A DNA stretch of 6,626 nucleotides. It comes from Acidobacteriaceae bacterium (GTDB lineage Bacteria > Acidobacteriota > Terriglobia > Terriglobales > Acidobacteriaceae). Position numbers and translations under genes: made by a program. Positions 1-6,172 of the stretch are shown in pieces (the first letter of the stretch is position 1; each line of letters opens with the position of its first letter). The notes below the pieces were generated by a model. The model was not told the DNA's origin, searched no databases, and was given only the letters and a program-made list of their open reading frames with translations. Location of the stretch: assembly GCA_003162255.1 (NCBI GenBank), contig PMMJ01000099.1, positions 269 to 6,894 on the forward strand, written 5' to 3'.

Positions 1-1
1 G

Positions 2-988
2 GGCAAGTTCGAGCCGATCCCGTGGGTGTATGCCGAGATCGTCCGCACGCTGGCGCGGCACGAGCGGGTGGACGTGATGGTCAATGGCGCGAGTTGGGAG
101 AAACGCGCGCGCGCCGTGCTCGAAAAAGCGGATGCGCTTTCGGATAATGTTTGCTTTCACCGCTGGCGCACCAATCGCGTGTGGACGCGCGACTCGGGTT
201 GCATCTTTCTGACGCCGTCCGCCGAGCATCATGATGCAGATTCCGGACTGCTCGCCCTGCACTTTCAATTCAACGGCTGGGCCAAGTATCCGAATTACAA
301 TTTCGATGAAAAAGTTGGAGAGCGCATGGCGAAGGACGCTGGCGTTCGCGTGGTCCAGCCGGTCTTTGTTGATTCGAGCAAAAACGTTCACCGCGTCGTG
401 CTGGAAGGCGGATCGATCGACGTCAACGGCTGCGGCGCTCTGCTCACTACCGAAGAATGCTTGCTCTCCACCACGCAACAACGTAACCTACCCATGGACC
501 GCGCTGCCTATGAACAGCTATTCGCCGATTATTTTGGCGCGCAGTCCGTCATCTGGCTGGAAAGCGGGATCGCCGGTGACGACACTCACGGCCACGTCGA
601 TGACATCACCCGCTTCGCCGGTCCGAACACTGTGGTCTCCATGGTCGAGCCGAATGAGCAGAGTGAAAACTACGCGGCCCTCCACGCGAACCTCGGCCGG
701 CTGAAAAACGCGCGCACTGCTGAGGGACAGAAGCTGGAGATCGTCGAAATTCCCATGCCGCGTCCTGTCGTGTTCGAAGGCCGCCAGTTGCCCACCAGCT
801 ACGCCAATTTTTATATCGCGAATGGGGCAGTGCTCGCGCCGGTCTTCAACGATCCGAATGACCGTATTGCGCTCAACACGCTGGCGGAGGTTTTTCCGAC
901 GCGCGAAATCGTGCCGATTTATTGCGGCGATCTGATCTGGGGATTTGGCGCCCTGCACTGCATGACGCAGCAGCAGCCGGGAAGATAA
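2..988 (+). CDS. aguA: Agmatine deiminase family protein, 5'-truncated by the window edge
   Basis: Likely hydrolyses agmatine to N-carbamoylputrescine and ammonia in the cytoplasm (arginine-to-putrescine route). The frame is open from base 2 and reads GKFEPIPWVYAEIV before any start, which matches the interior of the N-terminal part of this family, so the true start lies upstream; GTG at 26 is not the start. Visible family motifs, in order: WTRDSG (from about 182), LEGGSIDVNG (about 400-429), GDDTHGHVDD (about 576-605), SYANFYIANGAVLAP (about 797-841), and the C-terminal GFGALHCMTQQQP, whose Cys codon at 959-961 is the expected nucleophile of the guanidine-deiminase fold. Agmatine deiminases usually read GGG.IHC here; the second Gly is Phe in this protein. 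The TAA stop is 12 bp before an intergenic repeat. A peptidyl-arginine deiminase relative belongs to the same Pfam family (PF04371), but no secretion signal can be judged because the N-terminus is missing. Confidence 0.9.
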   Translation, partial: GKFEPIPWVYAEIVRTLARHERVDVMVNGASWEKRARAVLEKADALSDNVCFHRWRTNRVWTRDSGCIFLTPSAEHHDADSGLLALHFQFNGWAKYPNYNFDEKVGERMAKDAGVRVVQPVFVDSSKNVHRVVLEGGSIDVNGCGALLTTEECLLSTTQQRNLPMDRAAYEQLFADYFGAQSVIWLESGIAGDDTHGHVDDITRFAGPNTVVSMVEPNEQSENYAALHANLGRLKNARTAEGQKLEIVEIPMPRPVVFEGRQLPTSYANFYIANGAVLAPVFNDPNDRIALNTLAEVFPTREIVPIYCGDLIWGFGALHCMTQQQPGR

Positions 989-1000
989 TCCAAGCTGCTT

Positions 1001-1063
1001 GTGGAGCGCCGGGCGTCCCCGTGCCGGCTGCATCGCGGACGGACGAGGGCACCCGTCTCTCCA
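1001..1063 (-). repeat. Intergenic palindromic repeat, copy 1 (inverted)
   Basis: Reverse-complement copy of the element also found at 2375-2429 and 3047-3101. On the minus strand it ends with ACGCCCGGCGCTCCAC, shared with copy 3. It is about 8 bp longer in the centre than the other two. The ends are imperfect inverted repeats (GTGGAGCGCCGGGCG against the complement of CCCGTCTCTCCA), so the RNA could fold into a long hairpin. It sits 12 bp after the agmatine deiminase stop and before cinA. Function unknown; an REP-like element or a terminator/mRNA stabiliser are the likely options. Confidence 0.75.
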
Positions 1064-1108
1064 TTAGCACTGCACCAGTCGTGCTCTGTATCATTTACAC
1101 TCTTACCC

Positions 1109-2353
1109 GTGAACGCCGAGATCATTGCCGTCGGGTCTGAGTTGCTTACTCCCCATCGCCAGGACACCAACTCGCTCTATCTCACCGAAAAGCTGAATGA
1201 ACTGGGCGTTGAAGTGCGCTTCAAGTGCATTGTGGGCGACGACCGCGAAGGACTGACTGCGGCCGCCAAACTCGCGATGCGGCGTTCGGACATTATCGTT
1301 TTCACGGGCGGCCTTGGCCCCACGGAAGATGACCTGACGCGCGAAGCGGTGGCCGATGCGCTGGGGTTGAAACTGCAGCGCGATCCGCAGGTGATCGCGA
1401 GACTTGAAGAGCGCTTCGCCAAGCGCGGCATGAAGATGTCCGCCAATAATGCCAAGCAGGCCGACATTCTGGCTAGCGCCATGGTGTTGCCGAACTCGCT
1501 TGGCACCGCGCCCGGCCAGTGGATCGCCGGAAAGTACGACGGGCAGGAGCGGCTGCTGATGCTGCTCCCCGGGCCTCCGTATGAACTCAAGGCGCTGTTT
1601 GAAACGGAATGCATTCCGCGACTGCGGGCGCGAGTCCCGGTCCAGCACATTGCTACTCGCACGCTCAAAATGGCGATGATGCCCGAATCGCAAGTGGACG
1701 CGCGGGTTGCGCCGATTTACAAAACTTACACCGATGTGGAGACCACTATTCTGGCGGGCAGGGGCGAGATTCAGCTCCACTTGCGCTGCCGCAAGGAATC
1801 CGAAGCGGAGGCCGAGGCGCGCGTCGAGGAACTCGCCGAGAAGATCGAAGACGAACTTGGCGATGCCATTTTCTCGCGCAAGGGGGAGACCATCGAGCAG
1901 ATTGTCAGCTATCTACTGCAGATGCGCAGCATGACGCTGGCCGTGGCGGAATCTTGTACCGGCGGCCTGCTGGCAGAGCGCATCACTTCGCTCAGCGGCA
2001 GCTCGCGCTATTTTCTGGGCGGAGCGGTGGTTTACTCGAACGAGTTGAAAACGCAATTTGCCAACGTTCCTAAAGCCCTGATCGACCAGCACGGGGCGGT
2101 CAGCCGCGAAGTGGCGGCTTCCATGGCTGAGGGCATCCGCAAGCGTTGCCTTGCGAGCTACGGAGTCGGAATCACCGGTGTCGCCGGGCCGAGCGGCGGA
2201 ACCGAGCAGAAGCCGGTGGGGTTGGTCTACATCGCGCTCGCGGGAGAAGAAGGCACGCAGGTGGTCGAACGCACTTTTCCCGGCGACCGCAAACGCATCC
2301 GCCAATTCGCCACGCAACAGGCGTTGGAGATGATCCGCCGGGCGCTGCTGTAA
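1109..2353 (+). CDS. cinA: CinA family protein, nicotinamide-nucleotide amidohydrolase
   Basis: CinA proteins join an N-terminal molybdopterin-binding-like domain (COG1058) to a C-terminal PncC domain that deamidates nicotinamide mononucleotide in pyridine nucleotide salvage; in some species they are linked to competence or DNA damage. I chose the GTG at 1109, giving 414 residues beginning MNAEIIAVGSELL, because the family starts with AEIIAVGTELL and is usually 400-430 residues. The frame stays open back to a GTG at 1001, but the extra 36 codons would translate the intergenic repeat. Seen: FTGGLGPTEDD at residues 65-75, AESCTGG at 280-286 (the conserved Ser of the PncC active site), and ITGVAGPSGGT at 355-365 followed by KPVGLVYIALA. 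No Shine-Dalgarno precedes 1109. A weak -10-like TATCAT lies at 1089-1094, so a short-leader or leaderless transcript is possible. Both domains look complete. Confidence 0.93.
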   Translation: MNAEIIAVGSELLTPHRQDTNSLYLTEKLNELGVEVRFKCIVGDDREGLTAAAKLAMRRSDIIVFTGGLGPTEDDLTREAVADALGLKLQRDPQVIARLEERFAKRGMKMSANNAKQADILASAMVLPNSLGTAPGQWIAGKYDGQERLLMLLPGPPYELKALFETECIPRLRARVPVQHIATRTLKMAMMPESQVDARVAPIYKTYTDVETTILAGRGEIQLHLRCRKESEAEAEARVEELAEKIEDELGDAIFSRKGETIEQIVSYLLQMRSMTLAVAESCTGGLLAERITSLSGSSRYFLGGAVVYSNELKTQFANVPKALIDQHGAVSREVAASMAEGIRKRCLASYGVGITGVAGPSGGTEQKPVGLVYIALAGEEGTQVVERTFPGDRKRIRQFATQQALEMIRRALL

Positions 2354-2374
2354 GGCGCAGATATTACTGAGCCA

Positions 2375-2429
2375 GTGGAGCAGCGGGCGCCTCGGCCGTC
2401 TTGCCGGGCGGGGACGCCCGGCGCTGCAC
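2375..2429 (+). repeat. Intergenic palindromic repeat, copy 2
   Basis: A 55 bp copy beginning GTGGAGCAGCGGGCGCC and ending ACGCCCGGCGCTGCAC, without the internal extra bases of copy 1. Its two arms pair at about 12 of 15 positions. It starts 22 bp after the cinA stop and ends 15 bp before the thpR start codon, so it forms most of the 5' leader of thpR if the genes are co-transcribed. Confidence 0.75.
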
Positions 2430-2444
2430 TCGATCGATTTACCC

Positions 2445-3047
2445 ATGCGAATATTTATCGGCATCGATCTTGACCCTGAAGTCCGCGCGCGGATTGCGCG
2501 CTTCCTGGAAGGCGTGCAGGGTTTCGCGCCCGAGGCGCGCTGGGTGCGGCCGGAGTCTCTGCATATTACATTGAAGTTCATCGGAGAACAAACGCCAGAG
2601 CGGGTTGAGGCTATCACCGAACGTTTGCGACGGGTCGGGGGCAGCGTGTTCGAAATTCGCACCGGCGGATACGGATTCTTCCCTACGGCAAAGGCTCCGC
2701 GCGTATTCTGGATCGGAACCCACGGCGGGCCACAACTCGCGGAACTGGCCCAGAGCATCGACACGGCCACGGCCGAACTCGGCATCCCGCGCGAGGATCG
2801 GCCTTACAGTCCACATCTGACGCTGGCACGCGGCGGCGCCGGGAGAAGTTCGGGCTCGCCGAAGTTTCGCAAAGGCGACGGCCCCAACACGATTTTCGCG
2901 ACGCTCGAAAAACGGCTGGCCGCGATGGGTGAGCTTGATTTCGGCTCGATGACGGCCCACGAGTTTATTCTCTTTCAGAGTCAGCTTTCACCGGGAGGAT
3001 CGAAGTACACGAAGCTGGAACGGTTCGCGCTCAATCGAAATGGTTAG
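2445..3047 (+). CDS. thpR: RNA 2',3'-cyclic phosphodiesterase (2'-5' RNA ligase family)
   Basis: A member of the 2H phosphoesterase superfamily. ThpR enzymes hydrolyse 2',3'-cyclic phosphate RNA ends to 2'-phosphates and can catalyse the reverse 2'-5' ligation in vitro. The 200-residue product is a normal length. Both catalytic HxT motifs are present: HITLKF at residues 40-45 and HLTLAR at 124-129. The intervening FPTAKAPRVFWIG (79-91) is typical of the family, as is the start MRIFIGIDLDPEVR. The ATG at 2445 is chosen because the protein begins exactly at the first beta-strand of the family; no clear Shine-Dalgarno is seen in front of it. It lies between two palindromic repeats, and the last base of its TAG stop is the first base of copy 3. 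The physiological substrate cannot be told from the sequence. Confidence 0.93.
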   Translation: MRIFIGIDLDPEVRARIARFLEGVQGFAPEARWVRPESLHITLKFIGEQTPERVEAITERLRRVGGSVFEIRTGGYGFFPTAKAPRVFWIGTHGGPQLAELAQSIDTATAELGIPREDRPYSPHLTLARGGAGRSSGSPKFRKGDGPNTIFATLEKRLAAMGELDFGSMTAHEFILFQSQLSPGGSKYTKLERFALNRNG

Positions 3048-3101
3048 TGGAGCGATGGGTGCCTCGCTCGTCCCGCCGGACGGGAACGCCCGGCGCTCCA
3101 C
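3047..3101 (+). repeat. Intergenic palindromic repeat, copy 3
   Basis: A 55 bp copy running GTGGAGCGATGGGTGCC ... ACGCCCGGCGCTCCAC. The terminal 8 bp (GTGGAGCG / CGCTCCAC) are a perfect inverted repeat, and pairing can continue past one mismatch for about six more pairs, giving the strongest hairpin of the three copies. It begins on the last base of the thpR stop codon and ends 32 bp before plsY. Confidence 0.8.
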
Positions 3102-3133
3102 CAGCAAGAGAGCGCAACATTCGATAGACGAAC

Positions 3134-3787
3134 ATGAGTCCCTACCTCATCGCCGCCGCCGCGGGCTACCTGTTCGGGTCCATCCCGTTCGGCTATCTCC
3201 TGGTGCGGATTTTCACTGGTCAGGATGTGCGCTCGAGTGGCAGCGGCAATATTGGCGCGACCAACGTGGCCCGCAAATCGCCTGCGCTTGGAGTTACGAC
3301 TCTCGTTCTCGACGCCGCTAAGGGCTTGGCTGCGGTGCTGGTGGCGCGGGTTCTGTTCGGCGGACCGCATCAGCAACTCATCATGACCACGGCGGCGTTC
3401 TTCGCCGTGCTCGGCCATGTATTCCCAGTGTGGCTCAAATTTCGCGGCGGCAAGGGCGTCGCCACCAGCCTTGGAGCTTTTATATTGCTCACCCCGAAAT
3501 CTATTTTGTGCCTGGTGGTCCTGTTTTTGATCATCGCCGTCGCCCTCCGCTACGTCTCGCTTGGCTCGATTGCTGCGGCTGCTGCTTTTCCGCTGCTGGC
3601 ATGGGCACTGAACGAATACGCGGACTCGCGGCAACTGATTTTTATCACAGTGGTCTCGGCGCTTGTTATCTGGAAGCACCGGCAAAACATCGGCCGCCTC
3701 TCGACCGGAACGGAATCAAAGTTCGGAGCAAAGGCGGAAACAGACTCAGACACAGAGTCCGGAACGTTGGGAGCAACCCACAGATGA
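3134..3787 (+). CDS. plsY: Glycerol-3-phosphate acyltransferase PlsY (acyl-phosphate dependent)
   Basis: Integral membrane enzyme that transfers an acyl chain from acyl-phosphate (made by PlsX) to position 1 of sn-glycerol 3-phosphate, giving lysophosphatidate. The 217-residue protein shows the family's motifs in order: GSIPFGYLL (15-23) in the first membrane segment, GSGNIGATNVAR (36-47), GHVFPVWLKFRGGKGVAT (94-111) and LVIWKHRQNIGRL (177-189), then the TESKFG that often ends this protein. Hydrophobic stretches near 4-27, 52-75, 83-101, 113-138 and 141-180 fit a multi-pass membrane protein. A further tail of about 19 polar residues (199-217) looks lineage-specific. The TGA stop overlaps the gpsA ATG (ATGA at 3784-3787), indicating translational coupling with the gene that makes its substrate. 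No strong Shine-Dalgarno is visible before the ATG. Confidence 0.95.
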   Translation: MSPYLIAAAAGYLFGSIPFGYLLVRIFTGQDVRSSGSGNIGATNVARKSPALGVTTLVLDAAKGLAAVLVARVLFGGPHQQLIMTTAAFFAVLGHVFPVWLKFRGGKGVATSLGAFILLTPKSILCLVVLFLIIAVALRYVSLGSIAAAAAFPLLAWALNEYADSRQLIFITVVSALVIWKHRQNIGRLSTGTESKFGAKAETDSDTESGTLGATHR

Positions 3788-4809
3788 GCCGCATTGCGAT
3801 CATCGGCGCAGGTGCATGGGGCACCGGACTGGCAATCGTCCTGGGACGTAAAGGGACGCACCATGTCCCGCACGACATTCGGCTCTGGGCCAACGAGCCG
3901 GAAGTGGTGGAGAGCATTGCCAGAAGCCGGATCAACGAACATTTTCTGCCTGGCTTTATCCTGCCCGAATCGATTGCAGCGACCTGCGATCTGGACGCCG
4001 CGCTTGAAGCGGCGGAAATCGTCGTCAGCGTCATGCCTTCGCAGCATTGTCGAGCGCTATTCGAACGCATGGCACCGACTCTCCGGCCGGAGACACTTTT
4101 CGTGAGCTGCACCAAAGGACTCGAAGACGGGACGCTACTGCGCATGACGGAAGTGATTGGCGATGTATTGGGCAGCCGCGACTTTACGCCTCGTGTGGGA
4201 GCGCTCAGCGGCCCGTCGTTTGCCAAAGAGGTGGCGCGCGGCGATCCGACGGCCGTGACCGTGGCGTCCGTTGACGGAGAAGTGACGCGGGACGTGCAGT
4301 CGGCGTTCAACGATTCCCGCTTCCGCGTCTATACCAACGACGACGTGATCGGCGTGGAGCTGGGGGGAGCGCTGAAGAATATCATCGCCATCGCCGCCGG
4401 CGTTTGCGATGGCGTCGGCCTCGGCCACAATTCGGCGGCGGCGCTGATCACTCGCGGTCTCGCCGAAATGGCGCGGCTGGTCGTGGCTTGTGGCGGACGC
4501 CTCGACACCATGGCTGGGCTTGCCGGGCTGGGCGATCTGGTCCTGACCTGCACGGGAGATCTCTCGCGCAACCGCGGCGTGGGCGTTGAACTGGGCAAAG
4601 GCCGCAAGCTACCCGACATTATCGCCGCGATGCACGGAGCCGTCGCCGAAGGGGTTTTCACCACCAAAGCCGCGGTTGGTCTGGCGGGCAAGAAGAACGT
4701 CGAGATGCCGATCACCGAGCAGATGTTCGCCATCCTGGAAAACGGCAAGTCGCCGCATCTGGCCATCGAAGAGTTGATGACGCGGGCGGCGCGAGCGGAA
4801 ATCCATTGA
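3784..4809 (+). CDS. gpsA: NAD(P)-dependent glycerol-3-phosphate dehydrogenase
   Basis: Cytosolic enzyme that reduces dihydroxyacetone phosphate to sn-glycerol 3-phosphate, the backbone precursor of phospholipids and the acyl acceptor of PlsY encoded just upstream. The 341-residue protein begins MSRIAIIGAGAWGTGLA, so the Rossmann GxGxWG loop (8-13) fixes the start at the ATG at 3784, although the frame is open much further upstream through plsY. Other conserved features: SCTKGLEDGT with K111, GPSFAKEVARG (143-153), ELGGALKN with the catalytic Lys at 198, LAGLGDLVLTCTG, and SRNRGVG (R262-G265). A GGGAG at 3769-3773, inside plsY, may serve as ribosome binding site with a long spacer. The gene is complete; its TGA stop is 27 bp from the encoded CCA end of the tRNA-Leu fragment on the opposite strand. 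Confidence 0.97.
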   Translation: MSRIAIIGAGAWGTGLAIVLGRKGTHHVPHDIRLWANEPEVVESIARSRINEHFLPGFILPESIAATCDLDAALEAAEIVVSVMPSQHCRALFERMAPTLRPETLFVSCTKGLEDGTLLRMTEVIGDVLGSRDFTPRVGALSGPSFAKEVARGDPTAVTVASVDGEVTRDVQSAFNDSRFRVYTNDDVIGVELGGALKNIIAIAAGVCDGVGLGHNSAAALITRGLAEMARLVVACGGRLDTMAGLAGLGDLVLTCTGDLSRNRGVGVELGKGRKLPDIIAAMHGAVAEGVFTTKAAVGLAGKKNVEMPITEQMFAILENGKSPHLAIEELMTRAARAEIH

Positions 4810-4836
4810 GTGTGGAAAGTGGAGCAAGACTAAGGC

Positions 4837-4898
4837 TGGTGCCCGGAGACGGAATCGAACCGTCACGTCCTGTTACGGACCCGGGATTTTAAGTCCTG
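4837..4898 (-). tRNA. tRNA-Leu(TAA) 3' fragment, attachment-site scar
   Basis: Reading the minus strand: anticodon loop CTTAAAA at 4893-4887 with anticodon TAA (4891-4889), 3' anticodon stem TCCCG (4886-4882), a long class II variable arm with GTCC/GGAC pairing (4881-4865), T arm GACGG-TTCGATT-CCGTC (4864-4848), 3' acceptor strand TCCGGGC (4847-4841), discriminator A and encoded CCA (4839-4837). The matching 5' acceptor strand GCCCGGA and a D arm are absent to the right. The 5' anticodon-stem bases read CAGGA, leaving an A-C mismatch against TCCCG. Identity with a tRNA therefore stops in the anticodon stem. This is the partial copy expected at one end of an element integrated in a tRNA gene. 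It cannot produce a functional tRNA by itself. Confidence 0.88.
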
Positions 4899-5120
4899 TT
4901 AGCATGCTCATAAACAACGGCAAATAAACGGCTTATATTTAACGACTGTGAAACTGTGTAAGCGAATGTGTAAGTCACAACGGTATCCATGGATTTCATC
5001 GGCGCTGTCGTTGTGAGCTCGATCTGCATATCTCGCCTGCACAAAGTATCAAGAAATGATCCTTTGCGACACTGAATTCAGAACCTGAAGCTCCCTCCCC
5101 GCCCCTCGCGATGTGCCGGT
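4899..5120. other. Gene-free segment next to the attachment site, with short repeats
   Basis: No convincing coding region is present. It contains the direct repeat TGTGTAAG at 4955-4962 and 4967-4974 (12 bp apart), ACTGTG at 4945-4950 and 4953-4958, the inverted repeat TCACAACG (4975-4982) / CGTTGTGA (5009-5016) with the 10 bp palindrome ATCCATGGAT (4985-4994) between its arms, AGCATGCT (4901-4908), and the palindrome CTGAATTCAG (5072-5081). The first part is AT-rich compared with the flanks. Arm-type integrase or excisionase binding sites are a reasonable guess for the repeats nearest the tRNA fragment. No clear terminator is seen after the RHH gene. Confidence 0.5.
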
Positions 5121-5420
5121 TTATTCGGTGTGTTGTGCCAGAGCAGGCGCAATCTCGGGCTTGCCGTGTTTGGCGAACAGATCATTGAAAGCCTCGGCCA
5201 CGAGGTTGTGCAGCGTCGTGTCGCTCTGCACCGCCAGGATTTTGAGCTGGTCGCGCACCTGCTTCGGAAAGTGAACGGTGATGGGACTCGTCCCTCCCCT
5301 GCTCTTCGACACCGGCGCTTTTGTTTTGCGCACGGCCGGTTGCTCGGCGGCGGGCTTCCTGTGACGGGCGCTGCCGCTTGTTTCAGCCAGCAATGTGGCC
5401 AGGTCTGCTTTGTTGCTCAT
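5121..5420 (-). CDS. Ribbon-helix-helix DNA-binding protein, probable partition partner of ParA
   Basis: A 99-residue protein. Residues 1-45 form a polar, basic, probably disordered tail (many Lys, Arg, Pro, Ser). Residues 46-91 fit an RHH fold: a DNA-contacting strand at PITVHFP, helix A over KQVRDQLKILAVQ, a hinge around SDTT, and helix B over LHNLVAEAFNDLFAKHG, ending in KPEIA. Small RHH proteins encoded directly after a ParA ATPase act in known systems (ParG of TP228, omega of pSM19035) as centromere-binding protein and as repressor of their own operon; their flexible N-terminal tails stimulate the ATPase. I infer the same role here. The start ATG at 5420 has a strong Shine-Dalgarno (AAGGAG, 5430-5425) inside parA, and the gene overlaps parA by 38 bp. 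An antitoxin role is less likely, as no toxin gene is next to it. Confidence 0.85.
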   Translation of the reverse strand: MSNKADLATLLAETSGSARHRKPAAEQPAVRKTKAPVSKSRGGTSPITVHFPKQVRDQLKILAVQSDTTLHNLVAEAFNDLFAKHGKPEIAPALAQHTE

Positions 5421-6069
5421 GGTGCTCCTTCTTGGGTTTGCTCTTCTGTTGTACGAGAACGCTCAAAATATACTTGTAGACTTGTAGGATTTCAGCGGCG
5501 CCCTTCCCTCTCTGGTCGTATTCCTGGGCCGCCAGCCCGACCGCGCCGGAATCCCCGAACACGGCGCGGTTCCCGAGCATGACGGGACATACCGGAATCT
5601 GCAGCCGGTTGAGAAACGCGCGGGCCTGCTCATGCCGGTCGCCGAAGGCGGGCACGGCATTGAGGATGGCAAGCGCCGGGGTGTGGCCGGCGAGCGCCAG
5701 GATCTCTTTCGTATTCGGAATGGTTTCGAGGTCGTAAGCCTGCGGGCGGCACGGGATCAGCACGAGGTCGGCCACCTTCGCCGCAGCGAGAGCCGATTGC
5801 TCGGACCGTGCCGGTGTGTCGATAACCGCGAAATCCACGCCGTTCTCCTCGGCCTTTTCGAGAGCGGCGGCGAGTCGGGAGGGCTGGGCGTCGATGACGA
5901 CCGGGCCGTCGCCTTTCCGGCGGTCCTTCCAGTTGCAGGCGGTGGCCTGCGGATCGAGGTCAAAGATAAGAGCCTTCAGGCCGACCTGGCCCGCTGCGAC
6001 GGCGAGGGACACGGCGAGGGTTGTCTTGCCGGTTCCTCCCTTCTGTGCGATGAGCGCAATTGTGTACAT
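5383..6069 (-). CDS. parA: ParA family partition ATPase
   Basis: A 228-residue P-loop ATPase. Known relatives bind nucleoid DNA as ATP dimers and move or position plasmid copies when stimulated by a centromere-bound partner. Seen: the deviant Walker A motif KGGTGKTT at residues 10-17 (signature Lys10 and Lys15), FDLDPQATA at 36-44 (Walker A' region), and the Walker B strand FAVIDTPA at 80-87 with Asp84. There is no N-terminal helix-turn-helix domain and the protein is short, as in type Ib ParA proteins, whose DNA recognition is left to a small partner; here that is the RHH protein encoded in the 38 bp overlapping downstream gene. The ATG at 6069 places the P-loop at the usual distance from the N-terminus; AGGA (6081-6078) lies 8 bp before it. 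The start codon is embedded in the first rows of an 8-bp repeat array, suggesting autoregulation by the RHH protein. Its C-terminal residues, from about 217, are encoded by the overlap. Confidence 0.93.
   Translation of the reverse strand: MYTIALIAQKGGTGKTTLAVSLAVAAGQVGLKALIFDLDPQATACNWKDRRKGDGPVVIDAQPSRLAAALEKAEENGVDFAVIDTPARSEQSALAAAKVADLVLIPCRPQAYDLETIPNTKEILALAGHTPALAILNAVPAFGDRHEQARAFLNRLQIPVCPVMLGNRAVFGDSGAVGLAAQEYDQRGKGAAEILQVYKYILSVLVQQKSKPKKEHHEQQSRPGHIAG
5425..5430 (-). promoter_or_regulatory. Ribosome binding site of the RHH gene, inside parA
   Basis: AAGGAG on the minus strand, 4 bp before the ATG at 5420, in an extended AAGAAGGAG. It is the clearest Shine-Dalgarno in the window and supports this start. 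It suggests the RHH protein is made independently, and perhaps in larger amount, from the parA transcript. Confidence 0.65.
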
Positions 6070-6077
6070 GTCTGGTT
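6061..6077 (+). repeat. 17-bp repeat at the parA start codon (copy A)
   Basis: TGTGTACATGTCTGGTT; identical at 15 of 17 positions to TGTATACATGTCTAGTT at 6173-6189, exactly 112 bp (14 x 8) away. The complement of its CAT (6067-6069) is the parA ATG. The TGTRTACA core is palindromic. A protein bound here would cover the start codon and part of the ribosome binding region of parA, so it is a candidate operator. Confidence 0.6.
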
Positions 6078-6125
6078 TCCTGATTTGAGGGATGGAGAGA
6101 ACGAGGAATGTCTACTACGAGGCTT

Positions 6126-6157
6126 GGAGGATAGGAGGATAGGAGGATAGGAGGATT
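6126..6157 (+). repeat. Perfect tandem core of the octad array
   Basis: Three consecutive GGAGGATA units (6126-6149) followed by GGAGGATT (6150-6157). CGAGGCTT precedes and CGAGGGAA follows in the same register. This is the only block with exact unit-to-unit identity, which suggests either the high-affinity nucleation site or a recent local duplication by slippage. Confidence 0.9.
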
Positions 6158-6172
6158 CGAGGGAACGAGATT

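Noticed and set aside
1001..1108. N-terminal extension of CinA from GTG 1001
   Set aside because: The frame is open, but these 36 codons are the palindromic repeat and have no resemblance to the start of CinA; the family motif begins right after GTG 1109.
1913..2785. Long minus-strand reading frame across the end of cinA and thpR
   Set aside because: It is antisense to two well-supported genes and to a repeat, and has composition typical of GC-rich shadow frames with no recognisable motif. The same holds for 1103-1780 minus, 3044-3685 minus and 3666-4310 minus.
3430..3783. N-terminal extension of GpsA inside plsY
   Set aside because: This is out-of-frame plsY sequence; the Rossmann loop of GpsA begins directly after the ATG at 3784.
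4819..4826. Possible remnant of the intergenic repeat (AGTGGAGC) after gpsA
   Set aside because: Only 8 bp match and no second arm is present; too short to call.
4837..4920. Intact tRNA-Leu, or tRNA-Leu(TAA) interrupted by a group I intron
   Set aside because: The known group I intron splits the anticodon loop, but here the loop CTTAAAA is continuous. No D arm or 5' acceptor strand GCCCGGA occurs within the next 200 bp.
4989..5075. 28-codon plus-strand reading frame starting at an ATG
   Set aside because: No ribosome binding site, no recognisable similarity, and the ATG is part of the palindrome ATCCATGGAT; likely chance.
5632..6150. Plus-strand reading frame antisense to parA
   Set aside because: It mirrors the ParA codons, has no domain of its own and runs into the repeat array.
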